This document shows, piece after piece, positions 8,565-16,724 of a stretch of 35,953 nt of DNA (the stretch's first letter is position 1; each line of letters starts with the position of its first letter). This DNA comes from a virus: positions 1 to 35,953 of the IMG/VR virus record IMGVR_UViG_3300020166_000055; one strand, given 5' to 3'. The notes under the pieces were generated by a model, which did no database searches, had not been told where the DNA came from, and worked only from the letters and a program-made list of their open reading frames with translations. Made by a program: the position numbers and the translations under genes.

Positions 8565-9562
8565 TATTCGTCTACCTTAGGTCTAACTGCTTTTGACAGA
8601 TTTACACGTGAATTGATTGTTGTCCCATCATCAAGTATTGATACCCCATCGTTGTTGATGAATTGATGATGTAGTCTGTGCCCGACTTCCCATCCGCCGT
8701 CATCGTCTTCAATCTTGAACCATTTATTATCACGATATTGAAATAGTCTTGCTGGTGTATAATCAACACGCAAGAAGTAAGAATTATCATCTGGCTCTTG
8801 TGGAAAATTGCGACCACTCTCTACAGTTGCATAATCGATATCGTCTGGGTGGTCGCCCTGAACTGCATACTCAAGGTTGTTCTTTCTGTAATCATAGTAT
8901 TTGCCAGGAACATTCTGTTGTGCTTCATCAACAATCGCATCATTGATTTGCAATTCAGTGTTGTATGTTGAGAGTAAATTCTTTAAGTCATCAGCTTCTT
9001 CTCCAGTGCCAAAAATATCTGAATACTCTTGTGAGTCTTGAAGTTGCTTACAGCGCACTCGCCAAATGTGTGGCCACCAACCCGGATCAAAACCTTCACT
9101 TGCTTTCGAACCTTCTTGAACAACCCAATATTGATTTACTGCGGCTGCATCTTCGTCAAGTAGTAAGTCATCTCTCATGTGAGGAAGCTCAATGACATCA
9201 CCTGTCATTAGCTTACGTCCCATTTGTTCTACCATCTGATTTAAGTGTACTGTGAATACGTTTTGGTCAGAACCTAAGAACATACCGAACTGTGACAAAT
9301 CAAAGTCTTGGTCGCTAACTGTATATGCACCGCGCAAATCATATAGCGTTGTCTCATATTTTCTATCACGATTTTCCATGAATAGAAGATCCTGGATAGG
9401 AGGATTTGCCGGGTCATAGTTTGGATCATTCTCATCCACTGAGCCGATATATTTGTGTACAAGCAATGACGTACCGCCATGATCGAAGTGCGCTTTCACC
9501 ATCTTATCAATGAACTTGTAGTCATTACCCTTACGAGGGTTCCATAAACTTAATCTTGGCAT
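8564..9562 (-). CDS. 14: Neck protein (gp14-like)
   Basis: 332 residues from ATG 9562; the frame extends further upstream but AAGGA stands just before this ATG and the late box lies beyond it. Features fitting gp14-like neck proteins are an N-terminal NPRKGNDYKFIDKMVKAHF segment, FGMFLGSDQNVFTVHLNQMV, TGDVIELPHMRDD and WRVRCKQLQDSQEY. In T4, gp13 and gp14 form the neck that seals the filled head and joins it to the tail. Placement immediately before the gp15-like gene supports this call more than similarity alone does. The C-terminus carries LFQYRDNKWFKIEDD, one of the Trp-containing motifs repeated in other tail proteins of this window. Confidence 0.6.
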   Translation of the reverse strand: MPRLSLWNPRKGNDYKFIDKMVKAHFDHGGTSLLVHKYIGSVDENDPNYDPANPPIQDLLFMENRDRKYETTLYDLRGAYTVSDQDFDLSQFGMFLGSDQNVFTVHLNQMVEQMGRKLMTGDVIELPHMRDDLLLDEDAAAVNQYWVVQEGSKASEGFDPGWWPHIWRVRCKQLQDSQEYSDIFGTGEEADDLKNLLSTYNTELQINDAIVDEAQQNVPGKYYDYRKNNLEYAVQGDHPDDIDYATVESGRNFPQEPDDNSYFLRVDYTPARLFQYRDNKWFKIEDDDGGWEVGHRLHHQFINNDGVSILDDGTTINSRVNLSKAVRPKVDE

Positions 9563-9573
9563 TGCTTTTTTCC

Positions 9574-9602
9574 TTGACTTATTAATGTATTTATCATATA
9601 GT
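9574..9602 (+). promoter_or_regulatory. Host sigma70-type promoter for the 2OG oxygenase
   Basis: TTGACT at 9574-9579, a 17-base spacer, then TATAGT at 9597-9602. The downstream gene begins at 9630 after GGAGA. It overlaps the oppositely oriented late box. Confidence 0.6.
9588..9595 (-). promoter_or_regulatory. Late promoter box GATAAATA (minus strand)
   Basis: Read on the minus strand it is GATAAATACATT, placed about 26 bases before the gp14-like ATG. It lies inside the spacer of a host-type promoter pointing the other way (9574-9602). Confidence 0.65.
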
Positions 9603-9629
9603 ATATGATAACACATGGAGAGAATCAAC

Positions 9630-10313
9630 ATGAATGACGGAACATTAATATCACGTGGTATTATTGCTGATACAGTAATCTCACAATTTAAGATGTGGGC
9701 AACCAATCCAGAACGATATCATCGTGGCAATGGAGTTGACGGTACATATTATGGCGAGCATGATGGCGAGCGAGAGTATGATGTGTGGTGGACTACTCAA
9801 CCACCAAAAGAAATGTGGATGCCACTAGTTGCACAGTTGTACGGCAAGGTAACACATATGTTTGGACATGAGAATTGGTCTATTCATGTTGTAGATTGTA
9901 TTACTACTCGTCCTGGATCAAGTAAAGTATATGCACACATTGATACCCCATATCGCTTTGCCGATTTTGCAGAAAGCGATGAAGTTCTTGGCGTGCAAAT
10001 TATTATACCATTAGACACATTCACAATAGAGAATGGTGCAACCGCATTGCTACCAGGATCAAATGCAGAACGAATCGATTACAAAGATTTAGAAACGAAT
10101 CGAGAGTATTACAATGACCGATTATTGTCAGAAGGTATGCAATTTCTTTCAGAACCCGGCGATGTTTTGATGTATGATAGTCGTACATTGCATAGCACAA
10201 TGCCTAACGGATCAAGCGAATTTCGTAGTGCATTGTTAATAAACGCTTTAAAAACTGACATTATTCCTCGAGTACAAGAACTTGATGGAAACACAGATTT
10301 CATTAAAAAGTAG
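9630..10313 (+). CDS. 2-oxoglutarate/Fe(II) dioxygenase, PhyH-like
   Basis: 227 residues from ATG 9630, chosen because GGAG lies eight bases before it; an in-frame ATG at 9615 has no ribosome site. The double-stranded beta-helix iron site is visible: HID (His103, Asp105), distal His188 in SRTLHST, and Arg199 as likely 2-oxoglutarate ligand. A central IIIPLDTFTIENGATALLPGS stretch (about residues 124-144) and PGD (176-178) are typical of phytanoyl-CoA-dioxygenase-like proteins. Such enzymes hydroxylate small molecules, proteins or nucleic-acid bases; the substrate is unknown. They are frequent in marine T4-like phages. Its own host-type promoter suggests early expression, unlike its neighbours. 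Confidence 0.75.
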   Translation: MNDGTLISRGIIADTVISQFKMWATNPERYHRGNGVDGTYYGEHDGEREYDVWWTTQPPKEMWMPLVAQLYGKVTHMFGHENWSIHVVDCITTRPGSSKVYAHIDTPYRFADFAESDEVLGVQIIIPLDTFTIENGATALLPGSNAERIDYKDLETNREYYNDRLLSEGMQFLSEPGDVLMYDSRTLHSTMPNGSSEFRSALLINALKTDIIPRVQELDGNTDFIKK

Positions 10314-10320
10314 AAAAAAC

Positions 10321-10348
10321 TTGACATTTCCTATAAACAATGTATTAT
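10321..10348 (+). promoter_or_regulatory. Host sigma70-type promoter
   Basis: TTGACA at 10321-10326, a 16-base spacer and TATTAT at 10343-10348, about 30 bases before the ATG of the 423-residue protein. A weak late-like GTTAAATA follows at 10352-10359. Confidence 0.7.
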
Positions 10349-10377
10349 ATAGTTAAATAGCAAATGAAGGAGGACCC

Positions 10378-11649
10378 ATGACAGTGGCAACTAAGAGAAA
10401 AATGGCGAGAGTGAAAGTTACTAAAAAAGCAAGTAAGCCTCGCACCCCTAGATTTGTAGATGAAAAATATACAGGACCTGAACCCGACTGGACTTATGCT
10501 GAGGACATGACTGGCGAAGAATATTATAAAGAGCGTTGTAGAGTAGGCTTTTACTATAATTATTTCTACACACCAAAAGATGGAAAGCCGTGGGTTCTCA
10601 AATGGATGAAGGATAACGGTTATAAGAACACTGACATTGCGGCAGTTAAAGCAGTTCCGGATAGTTGGATACCTATTATCGCATCTGGATATTGTCGTGC
10701 GTTAACTAAAGGCATGCCAGTCAACCATGAAGGATTGCCTGCGCATCTTGAAACTCTTCCGGGTATTACATCGACATGTATGAAAGATGCAGATGTTTAT
10801 GTGAAAGAGAAACTTACAGAAATCATTGAACGTGGTTCAACTATTAAGCACGAAAAGAAAGTTGAAGAAAAGAAAAAAGATATCCCTCGTCCTAGTATCC
10901 AACAATTACTACGTGAAAAAGCGGCTGAAATGTCAGAAGAAATTGACAACTTTGTAGATGATTTTGATTATAAACCTGCTACTCTTAAAAAGTTTGATCC
11001 TCTTAAACTCCTAAGAAAAGTAGAGGCTAAGGGAAATCATGCAAAAGCAATCAAGTCATTCTATGAAGGAGAGTATGCAGAGTTTTATGAACTTCTTAAT
11101 CCGCCAAAGCGTATGAACGAAGCGAAGAAAGATGATTATGAACAACTCAAAGAAGGCTACTCACACTTAAAGAAAGCAGAGCTTAAAGCCGCACACGATA
11201 TGTATCGCAATATCCTTGATGCATGTGATGCAGTTGTTCAAGAGAGCAAATTAACCCGTACCCCTCGTAAGAAGAAAGCAGTCAGCAAAGACAAGATTGT
11301 TGCTAAGGTTAAATATGCAAAGCAGGACCAAGTGACTACAAGTGTATCTATTAAGCCAATTGATTGCTTAGATGCAGCAGCGATTATGATTTACAATGTC
11401 AAGACACGTAAGCTAGGTATATATTATCCAGATACTCATAGTAGTCTTTCGTTCAAAGGAACAACATTAACTGGATTTGATGAAAGCAAGAGTGTACAAA
11501 AGACAATGCGTAAACCAGCAGAACAAGTTTCTAAGTTCAAAAAGGTTACTAAGCGTTCACTACAAAAGGCGTTCGATGAAATCAATAGTGTTGAAACAAA
11601 AATGAATGGTCGTTTTAATGAACAGACTTTAATTTTGAAGGTTTTTTGA
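10378..11649 (+). CDS. Uncharacterised basic protein
   Basis: 423 residues, not recognised. Start ATG 10378 follows a strong GGAGG. The N-terminus is very basic (repeated Lys/Arg, 1-25). Residues about 30-130 form a Trp/Tyr-rich globular region, with DWTYAEDMTGEEYYKERCRV and WVLKWMKDNGYKN. The middle (about 150-300) is charged and helical with EKKVEEKKK. The C-terminal third (about 315-423) looks beta-rich and contains LDAAAIMIYNVKTRKLGIYY. The basic termini and host-type promoter would fit a nucleic-acid-binding protein made early, but this is only inference. Its TGA stop overlaps the late box that drives the next gene. Confidence 0.75.
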   Translation: MTVATKRKMARVKVTKKASKPRTPRFVDEKYTGPEPDWTYAEDMTGEEYYKERCRVGFYYNYFYTPKDGKPWVLKWMKDNGYKNTDIAAVKAVPDSWIPIIASGYCRALTKGMPVNHEGLPAHLETLPGITSTCMKDADVYVKEKLTEIIERGSTIKHEKKVEEKKKDIPRPSIQQLLREKAAEMSEEIDNFVDDFDYKPATLKKFDPLKLLRKVEAKGNHAKAIKSFYEGEYAEFYELLNPPKRMNEAKKDDYEQLKEGYSHLKKAELKAAHDMYRNILDACDAVVQESKLTRTPRKKKAVSKDKIVAKVKYAKQDQVTTSVSIKPIDCLDAAAIMIYNVKTRKLGIYYPDTHSSLSFKGTTLTGFDESKSVQKTMRKPAEQVSKFKKVTKRSLQKAFDEINSVETKMNGRFNEQTLILKVF

Positions 11650-11655
11650 TAAATA
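11648..11655 (+). promoter_or_regulatory. Late promoter box GATAAATA
   Basis: Overlaps the stop codon of the 423-residue gene (ttTGATAAATAG). It lies about 50 bases before the ATG of the 143-residue gene. Confidence 0.65.
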
Positions 11656-11707
11656 GTATGTAGGCGACGGTCTACCTTAAATCATTATTCCCGGGAGAAA
11701 TAAAATA

Positions 11708-12139
11708 ATGTCACAAAGAATATTCTACTACATGGAAATTAAACTTCCAAATTATACAGGAACTGATGTTATTGGCAGTATGAAAAGTTTATTGGCTGAA
11801 CATATTGATGTAACAGATTCGAAAAAATCGAAGGTTGCATACGAAACTGTGTATACTTCTACTACACTACACGGTGTCGTTGATGATGTGCAAGCAGTCA
11901 CAATAGAATTTCAAAATGAACGTACTTATAACACATATATACAAGCAACTTCTGAATTTAGAGATTGGGTAGTATCAACACATAATGCTGAGTATACATT
12001 TGAGAAAGTAACATCTGCATCATATGATGCGCTTTCCGTTGAATTTACAAATACTGAGCATGGCGGCACAGAAACATACTATGAAAATATTAAAAAATAT
12101 ATGACAGTTGATCTGCCGACACAGCGTGGTTTCCTGTAA
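11708..12139 (+). CDS. Uncharacterised small protein
   Basis: 143 residues, not recognised. Start ATG 11708 after gggaga; the in-frame ATG at 11732 is a possible alternative. The protein is Thr/Tyr/Glu-rich with alternating polar and hydrophobic residues, suggesting a compact alpha/beta fold, and has no Cys, membrane segment or catalytic motif I can name. It forms a one-gene late unit: late box upstream at 11648-11655 and a UUCG-loop terminator downstream at 12166-12190. That arrangement suggests a virion or assembly protein made in quantity. Confidence 0.7.
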   Translation: MSQRIFYYMEIKLPNYTGTDVIGSMKSLLAEHIDVTDSKKSKVAYETVYTSTTLHGVVDDVQAVTIEFQNERTYNTYIQATSEFRDWVVSTHNAEYTFEKVTSASYDALSVEFTNTEHGGTETYYENIKKYMTVDLPTQRGFL

Positions 12140-12165
12140 AAATTATTAATTAATTAAAGATTATG

Positions 12166-12190
12166 AAACCCACGCTTCGGCGTGGGTTTT
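12166..12190 (+). terminator. Intrinsic terminator with TTCG tetraloop
   Basis: A ten-base-pair stem, aaacccacgc with gcgtgggttt, is closed by the very stable loop TTCG and ends in T residues. The next late box is 18 bases downstream. Confidence 0.9.
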
Positions 12191-12207
12191 CCATATCTAG
12201 TATATTT

Positions 12208-12215
12208 GATAAATA
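12208..12215 (+). promoter_or_regulatory. Late promoter box GATAAATA
   Basis: GATAAATACT placed 22 bases before ATG 12237, with TTGGAG as ribosome site between them. Confidence 0.75.
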
Positions 12216-12236
12216 CTGTATATTGGAGATTTATCA

Positions 12237-12989
12237 ATGCCTAAGAACCGTAATAAAATTAGAAACGATGTAATTAAAGAAATTAGACTATTGCTTGGCG
12301 ATGGTATGATTGACATCGAACTTGATCCTGAACACTATGACGTAGCACTTGATGTTGCGGTTTCAAAGATTCGACAACGCTCAGAAAATTCTGTAGAAGA
12401 GGATTTTTATGCACTTGAACTAAAGGAAGATGTGTCAGAATATTCCTTACCAGAAGAAATTATCGAAGTGAAACAGATTTGGAATCGTTCATTTGGTAAT
12501 GGTATCTCTGGCGGCAATGATATGGATCCTTTTGAATTGGCATATGCTAACTCTTACTTTATGACAAATAATCATATTGGCGGCGCGTCAACATACGACT
12601 TCTTTGCTCAGTATAGAGAAACAATCAATCGTGTAGCGGCAACTGACATTCAATTTATCTGGAATCCAGTGACAAAGAAGTTGAAACTTCTACGTAGAAT
12701 GAGAGCGGATACGACTGTGCTTGTACATGTACATTTAGAACGTAATGAAGACCAACTTATGGTTGATCCTTATATCAAAAGTTGGATTCGTGATTACGCA
12801 CTTGCATATTGTAAGCGTATGTTAGGTGAAGCACGTGGTAAGTTTTCATCACTTCCAGGCGCGCAGGGCGGCGTAACACTTAACGGTGCTGAAATGAAAG
12901 CAGAAGCAGATGCACTAATTGAAAAATTAGAATTCGAACTGACAAACTATAATGATGGTTCGGCGCCTCTTGGGTTTGTTATCGGCTAA
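12237..12989 (+). CDS. 13: Neck protein (gp13-like)
   Basis: 250 residues. The N-terminal ~100 residues have the gp13-like pattern of an initial helix pair (DVIKEIRLLLGDGMIDIEL), AVSKIRQRSENSVEEDFYAL and YSLPEEIIEVKQIW. The C-terminus has DPYIKSWIRDYALAYCKRML then GKFSSLPGAQGGVTLNGAEM, a stretch I associate with neck/adaptor proteins of T4-like marine phages. gp13 works with gp14 to close the DNA-filled capsid and form the tail-attachment site. The gene has its own late promoter and a terminator upstream. In T4, genes 13, 14 and 15 are adjacent; here gene 13 is separated by about 2.7 kb and on the opposite strand from 14-15. Confidence 0.65.
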   Translation: MPKNRNKIRNDVIKEIRLLLGDGMIDIELDPEHYDVALDVAVSKIRQRSENSVEEDFYALELKEDVSEYSLPEEIIEVKQIWNRSFGNGISGGNDMDPFELAYANSYFMTNNHIGGASTYDFFAQYRETINRVAATDIQFIWNPVTKKLKLLRRMRADTTVLVHVHLERNEDQLMVDPYIKSWIRDYALAYCKRMLGEARGKFSSLPGAQGGVTLNGAEMKAEADALIEKLEFELTNYNDGSAPLGFVIG

Positions 12990-12997
12990 ATAGCTGT

Positions 12998-13321
12998 ATG
13001 GAATTTCTACTCAAAGCAGTAATATCAGGTATACTCGTAGCTACAGTTAGTACGGTTGCACAACGTAATGCAACACTAGCCGCACTACTCATGGGTATAC
13101 CTTTTACTGCCTTTTTAGCAATGATATTCATGTGGTATGCGGGTGTAGATGTTGAAACTTTTTCTAAATTTAGTATGGAAACCGTATATTTTGTCTTGAC
13201 AAGTCTTGCATTTTTTGTTATATTTGCACTAACAGTTGGCTACATTGGATTCTGGTACAGTATGTTATTGGGGTCTGTTATAACCATAATCTTATATAAT
13301 ATAGTGTTGAGGTTCTTATGA
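12998..13321 (+). CDS. Small integral membrane protein, DUF3147-like
   Basis: 107 residues with about four membrane-spanning segments (roughly 3-20, 26-47, 63-81, 85-106). The pattern FLLKAVISGILVATVSTVAQ then LAALLMGIPFTAFLAMIFMW resembles the DUF3147 family of bacterial inner-membrane proteins, whose function is not established. It starts nine bases after the gp13 stop and its stop overlaps the next start (ATGA at 13318-13321), so it is cotranscribed and probably translationally coupled. A role in altering the host inner membrane late in infection is possible, but nothing shows it. It is not a recognisable holin (T4 holin is single-span with a large periplasmic domain). Confidence 0.6.
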   Translation: MEFLLKAVISGILVATVSTVAQRNATLAALLMGIPFTAFLAMIFMWYAGVDVETFSKFSMETVYFVLTSLAFFVIFALTVGYIGFWYSMLLGSVITIILYNIVLRFL

Positions 13322-13824
13322 ATAAAAAGAAGTTACTAGTAATTGGACATGGGCGTCACGGTAAAGACACAGTGTGTGAAATACTCCGAGATGAATATGA
13401 TTATAGTTTTGAAAGTAGCTCACAGTTTTGCTCAACCCTTTTCATTTATGATATGCTTAAAGACAAGTATGGATATGCAAATGAAAAAGAATGTTATGCA
13501 GATAGACATAATCACCGTTCAGAATGGTATGATGCAATCTGTGAGTATAACCTAAATGACCCTGCACGTTTGGGCAGAGAAATGTTTAAAGAATACGATA
13601 TCTATTGTGGATTACGTAATAAAAAAGAATTTAATGCAATGAAGAATACTGGAGTATTTGATTATTGTATTTGGGTAGATAGAAGTGATCACCTCCCCCC
13701 TGAATCTAAGAATAGTATGAGCCTAGAGCAATGGATGGCAGACTACACAATCGATAATAACGATAGTCTGGAAAACTTAGTAAAACAAACTCATAATCTT
13801 ATAGATTACATTTCCCATAGCTAA
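13318..13824 (+). CDS. P-loop kinase, deoxynucleoside monophosphate kinase-like
   Basis: 168 residues. The Walker A motif GHGRHGKDT sits at residues 10-18 right after the first beta strand, as in phage dNMP kinases and adenylate-kinase-like enzymes. Later, DPARLGREMFKEYDIYCGLR and FDYCIWVDRSDHLP match the usual order of substrate-binding Arg residues and a strand ending in V-D-R-S. It is shorter than T4 gp1 (about 240 residues), so the exact substrate is uncertain. The likely role is phosphorylating dNMPs to feed dNTP synthesis alongside the RNR encoded further on. It lies in a late unit with gp13 and the membrane protein, and overlaps the latter by four bases. Confidence 0.6.
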   Translation: MNKKKLLVIGHGRHGKDTVCEILRDEYDYSFESSSQFCSTLFIYDMLKDKYGYANEKECYADRHNHRSEWYDAICEYNLNDPARLGREMFKEYDIYCGLRNKKEFNAMKNTGVFDYCIWVDRSDHLPPESKNSMSLEQWMADYTIDNNDSLENLVKQTHNLIDYISHS

Positions 13825-13881
13825 GTATAGTAAACATTGTCTACGTAGTTAATTCAAAAACACTAGAAATAGCGTATTTTT

Positions 13882-13889
13882 CATAAATA
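13882..13889 (+). promoter_or_regulatory. Late promoter box CATAAATA
   Basis: CATAAATACT lies 37 bases before the sheath ATG, with AAGGAG directly upstream of the start. One base differs from the other late boxes. Confidence 0.65.
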
Positions 13890-13926
13890 CTACTAGCAAT
13901 TCGTATATTCAATAAGGAGAACAAGG

Positions 13927-16581
13927 ATGGCGACATTAGTATCCCCAGGTGTATCAGTAATGGTAGTTGACGAGTCACAGTACGCGGCAGCAACCCAAGG
14001 TACCCTACCGTTAGTTGTAGTAGCAACAGCGGCAAACAAAACAGACGCATCAGGCTCGACAATCGCAGCCGGAACAATCCCAGCAAACGCTGGCGTTGCG
14101 TATCTTGTTTCTTCACAGCGAGAACTAGTTGAAACTTTTGGTGAACCAAAGTTTTATGAAGTAGGTGGCTCAGTTGTGCAAGGATCAGAAACAAGTGAAT
14201 ACGGTCTATTAGCAGCATATCAGTATCTAGGTGTATCAAATAACGCTTATGTTATTCGTGCAGACATGGATCTATCACAACTAGAAGCATCATCAAATGA
14301 ACCAGCAGGTATTCTAACAGGCGGTACATATTGGCATGACACAGACTCATCAGTATTTGGTCTATTCAAACATGATGGCACAGATTGGGTAGCAGCAAAC
14401 CCAGTGATTCTAAACGATGAACCAGGCTCAGGTAACGTTGAAACAATCAGCATATCAGGCTACGCATCACCATCAAACACATTTGGTTCAACAGGTGACT
14501 TTGCAGTTGTAACATCAACCGCACGTATCTCATATTGGTCAAAAGTAGGTGTTAACTGGGTTCTACTAGGTGACATCGGATCACCTAACTTCTCATTTGC
14601 TAAATTCGCACCAACAGGCGCATCAGGCGATGTATATGTTCGTCTAACTCAACAGGGCGGCGGTCTTGACCTAGCAGTAGCGGCATACAATGCAGCATCA
14701 GGTCTATTCCAAGCGGTTGAAGCGCCAGTATATGGTTCAGATGATTTAGCGTTAGCAGACCTAATTACAGAAGGTGATGTATACACACATCACGATTCAT
14801 CACTGGGTATTATTCAACTACGCCGTCACACAGGCGCGACAACGAATGTACTAACAAGTGATGCAATTGCAAACACTTCATCAATCACAACAGTTTTCAA
14901 TATTGCAGGCGCAGGTTTCTCATTCTCAGGTGCAACACTTGACAATGTAATCTCAACAATGCAATCAGACACAACACTTAATAATGCGAATGTGCGTGTA
15001 GAAAAAATTGGCAATGACCGTGTACGTTTCACTAAAACAGATGGTAAATGGTTATCACTATCATTCACATCCGGTCAAACAGACTTGGGCTTCACAGCGG
15101 CAGATAACACTGCATCAGTATGGGAAGACCTATCATATGAAGCATCAGAAGAACAACCAAAAGGTGATATCGCTGAAGGTACACTATGGTTCGATGCAGA
15201 CCTAAAAATTGAAATTCTACGTAATGAATTCAATGGTTCGCAAATGGAATGGACAAAGTATGCATGGTCAGAAGACTCAAACGGTCTAAGCCAAGCAGAA
15301 CTACAACTACGTTCAGGTATGCCAACAAAGCGTAAAGACGGTACATCAGCACTAGTAACTGGTGATATCTGGGTAGACGGCGATGCAATGCCATACCCAA
15401 CAGTATATCGTTGGAACGGTTCAGAGTGGGTAAAACTAGACAATGCAGACCAATCATCAACTAACGGTCTTGTATTCGGTCACTACTCAAACGATGCACC
15501 ATTCGATGCTAACGGCGCAGCAAATGCACGTACATCACACGCAGATGCACCAAATGCAGAACTACACCCAGAGAACATCATGTTAGTAAACATGGACTAC
15601 TCAACATACAACGTTAAGCGTTGGGAAAATGGCGAGTGGGTATGGGCATCAGGTCTAAACCTAGATGGTTCAGGTCGCTTTGGTTCAGAAGCAACACGTG
15701 GTATGGTAGTAGAAGCAATGCAAGCGGCAGTAGCAGGCAACGAAGGTATTCGTTCAGAAGCAACTTACTTCAACCTAATCGCAGCACCTGGTTACCCAGA
15801 ACTAATGGACGAAATGATTTCTCTAAACAAAGATAAGAAAGAAATCGCATTCGTAATCGGTGATGCTCCACTAACATTGAAGTCAGATTCAACATCAATG
15901 AAAGCATGGGCAGATTCAAATCTTCCAGCAGATGCATACGCAGGTGTTTATTACCCACATGGTCTATCAACAGACTTATCAGGTAACGATGTTGTAATCC
16001 CAGCATCAGCAGTTGCACTACGCACATTTGCTTTCTCAGACCAAGTATCATTCCCATGGTTTGCACCAGCGGGTCTAACACGTGGCGTTGTATCAAATGC
16101 TTCACAAGTTGGTTATGTAACAGACGAAAACGAATTCTCACGTGTACGTCTAACAGAAGGCCAGCGTGACGTTCTATACATGAACAGAATGAACCCAATC
16201 GCAGATATGCCAGGCACAGGTCTAGTAGTATATGGTCAGAAGACACTTCAATCATATGCATCAGCAACAGACCGTGTTAACGTAGCACGTCTAATCAACT
16301 ACATGCGTTTCAATCTTGACCAGCTATCACGTGGTTTCTTATTCGAACAGAATGACAAAATCACACGTGATAACATGCGTGATGCAGTAGAACGTTTCTG
16401 TTCAGGTCTTGTTATTAATCGTGGCCTATACGACTTCCTAGTAGTATGTGACGAAACAAATAACACACCAGCACGTATTGATAGAAACGAACTATGGGTA
16501 GACGTTGCAATTCAGCCAGCGAAATCAGTTGAATTTATCTACATTCCACTACGTATTCGTAATACAGGTGAATCACTATAA
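13927..16581 (+). CDS. 18: Contractile tail sheath protein (gp18-like)
   Basis: 884 residues. The N-terminus (VSPGVSVMVVDESQYAAATQ) and the C-terminus (ARIDRNELWVDVAIQPAKSV followed by EFIYIPLRIRNTGE) are hallmark sheath sequences. The C-terminal ~300 residues also hold ATYFNLIAAPGYPELMDEM and the conserved NVARLINYMRFNLDQLSRGF region. Sheath subunits form the contractile cylinder around the tail tube. T4 gp18 has about 659 residues; the extra length here lies between about residues 125 and 580, a Ser/Thr/Asp-rich insertion with repeated GT(Y/L)W.D and W.G..W motifs, likely exposed domains on the sheath surface. Expressed from its own late box and closed by a terminator at 16615-16641. Confidence 0.92.
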   Translation: MATLVSPGVSVMVVDESQYAAATQGTLPLVVVATAANKTDASGSTIAAGTIPANAGVAYLVSSQRELVETFGEPKFYEVGGSVVQGSETSEYGLLAAYQYLGVSNNAYVIRADMDLSQLEASSNEPAGILTGGTYWHDTDSSVFGLFKHDGTDWVAANPVILNDEPGSGNVETISISGYASPSNTFGSTGDFAVVTSTARISYWSKVGVNWVLLGDIGSPNFSFAKFAPTGASGDVYVRLTQQGGGLDLAVAAYNAASGLFQAVEAPVYGSDDLALADLITEGDVYTHHDSSLGIIQLRRHTGATTNVLTSDAIANTSSITTVFNIAGAGFSFSGATLDNVISTMQSDTTLNNANVRVEKIGNDRVRFTKTDGKWLSLSFTSGQTDLGFTAADNTASVWEDLSYEASEEQPKGDIAEGTLWFDADLKIEILRNEFNGSQMEWTKYAWSEDSNGLSQAELQLRSGMPTKRKDGTSALVTGDIWVDGDAMPYPTVYRWNGSEWVKLDNADQSSTNGLVFGHYSNDAPFDANGAANARTSHADAPNAELHPENIMLVNMDYSTYNVKRWENGEWVWASGLNLDGSGRFGSEATRGMVVEAMQAAVAGNEGIRSEATYFNLIAAPGYPELMDEMISLNKDKKEIAFVIGDAPLTLKSDSTSMKAWADSNLPADAYAGVYYPHGLSTDLSGNDVVIPASAVALRTFAFSDQVSFPWFAPAGLTRGVVSNASQVGYVTDENEFSRVRLTEGQRDVLYMNRMNPIADMPGTGLVVYGQKTLQSYASATDRVNVARLINYMRFNLDQLSRGFLFEQNDKITRDNMRDAVERFCSGLVINRGLYDFLVVCDETNNTPARIDRNELWVDVAIQPAKSVEFIYIPLRIRNTGESL

Positions 16582-16594
16582 TATAGTTCTTTAA

Positions 16595-16613
16595 CAAACA
16601 AACAAACAAACAA
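16595..16613. repeat. CAAA microsatellite
   Basis: About five tandem CAAA units, the last incomplete, directly before the sheath terminator stem. Confidence 0.8.
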
Positions 16614-16614
16614 G

Positions 16615-16641
16615 AAACCCCGCTTTATGCGGGGTTTTTTA
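16615..16641 (+). terminator. Intrinsic terminator after sheath gene
   Basis: The stem aaaccccgc pairs with gcggggttt across a five-base loop and is followed by T residues. Confidence 0.9.
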
Positions 16642-16671
16642 TTAACTACAACTTTAATTTAGTACGTATTA

Positions 16672-16679
16672 GATAAATA
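16672..16679 (+). promoter_or_regulatory. Late promoter box GATAAATA
   Basis: GATAAATACTTG lies about 45 bases before the tail-tube ATG at 16725; the ribosome site is CAGGAG. Confidence 0.75.
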
Positions 16680-16724
16680 CTTGTATAACACTATAGTTTA
16701 TAACTATTTTCAGGAGATAAGAGA

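Noticed and set aside
12985-12992. Late promoter GCTAAATA before the membrane protein
   Set aside because: It differs from the other boxes and lies too close to ATG 12998; coupling to gp13 explains expression.
12998-13321. Holin
   Set aside because: Four spans and resemblance to DUF3147 do not match a T4-type holin, and no endolysin is adjacent.
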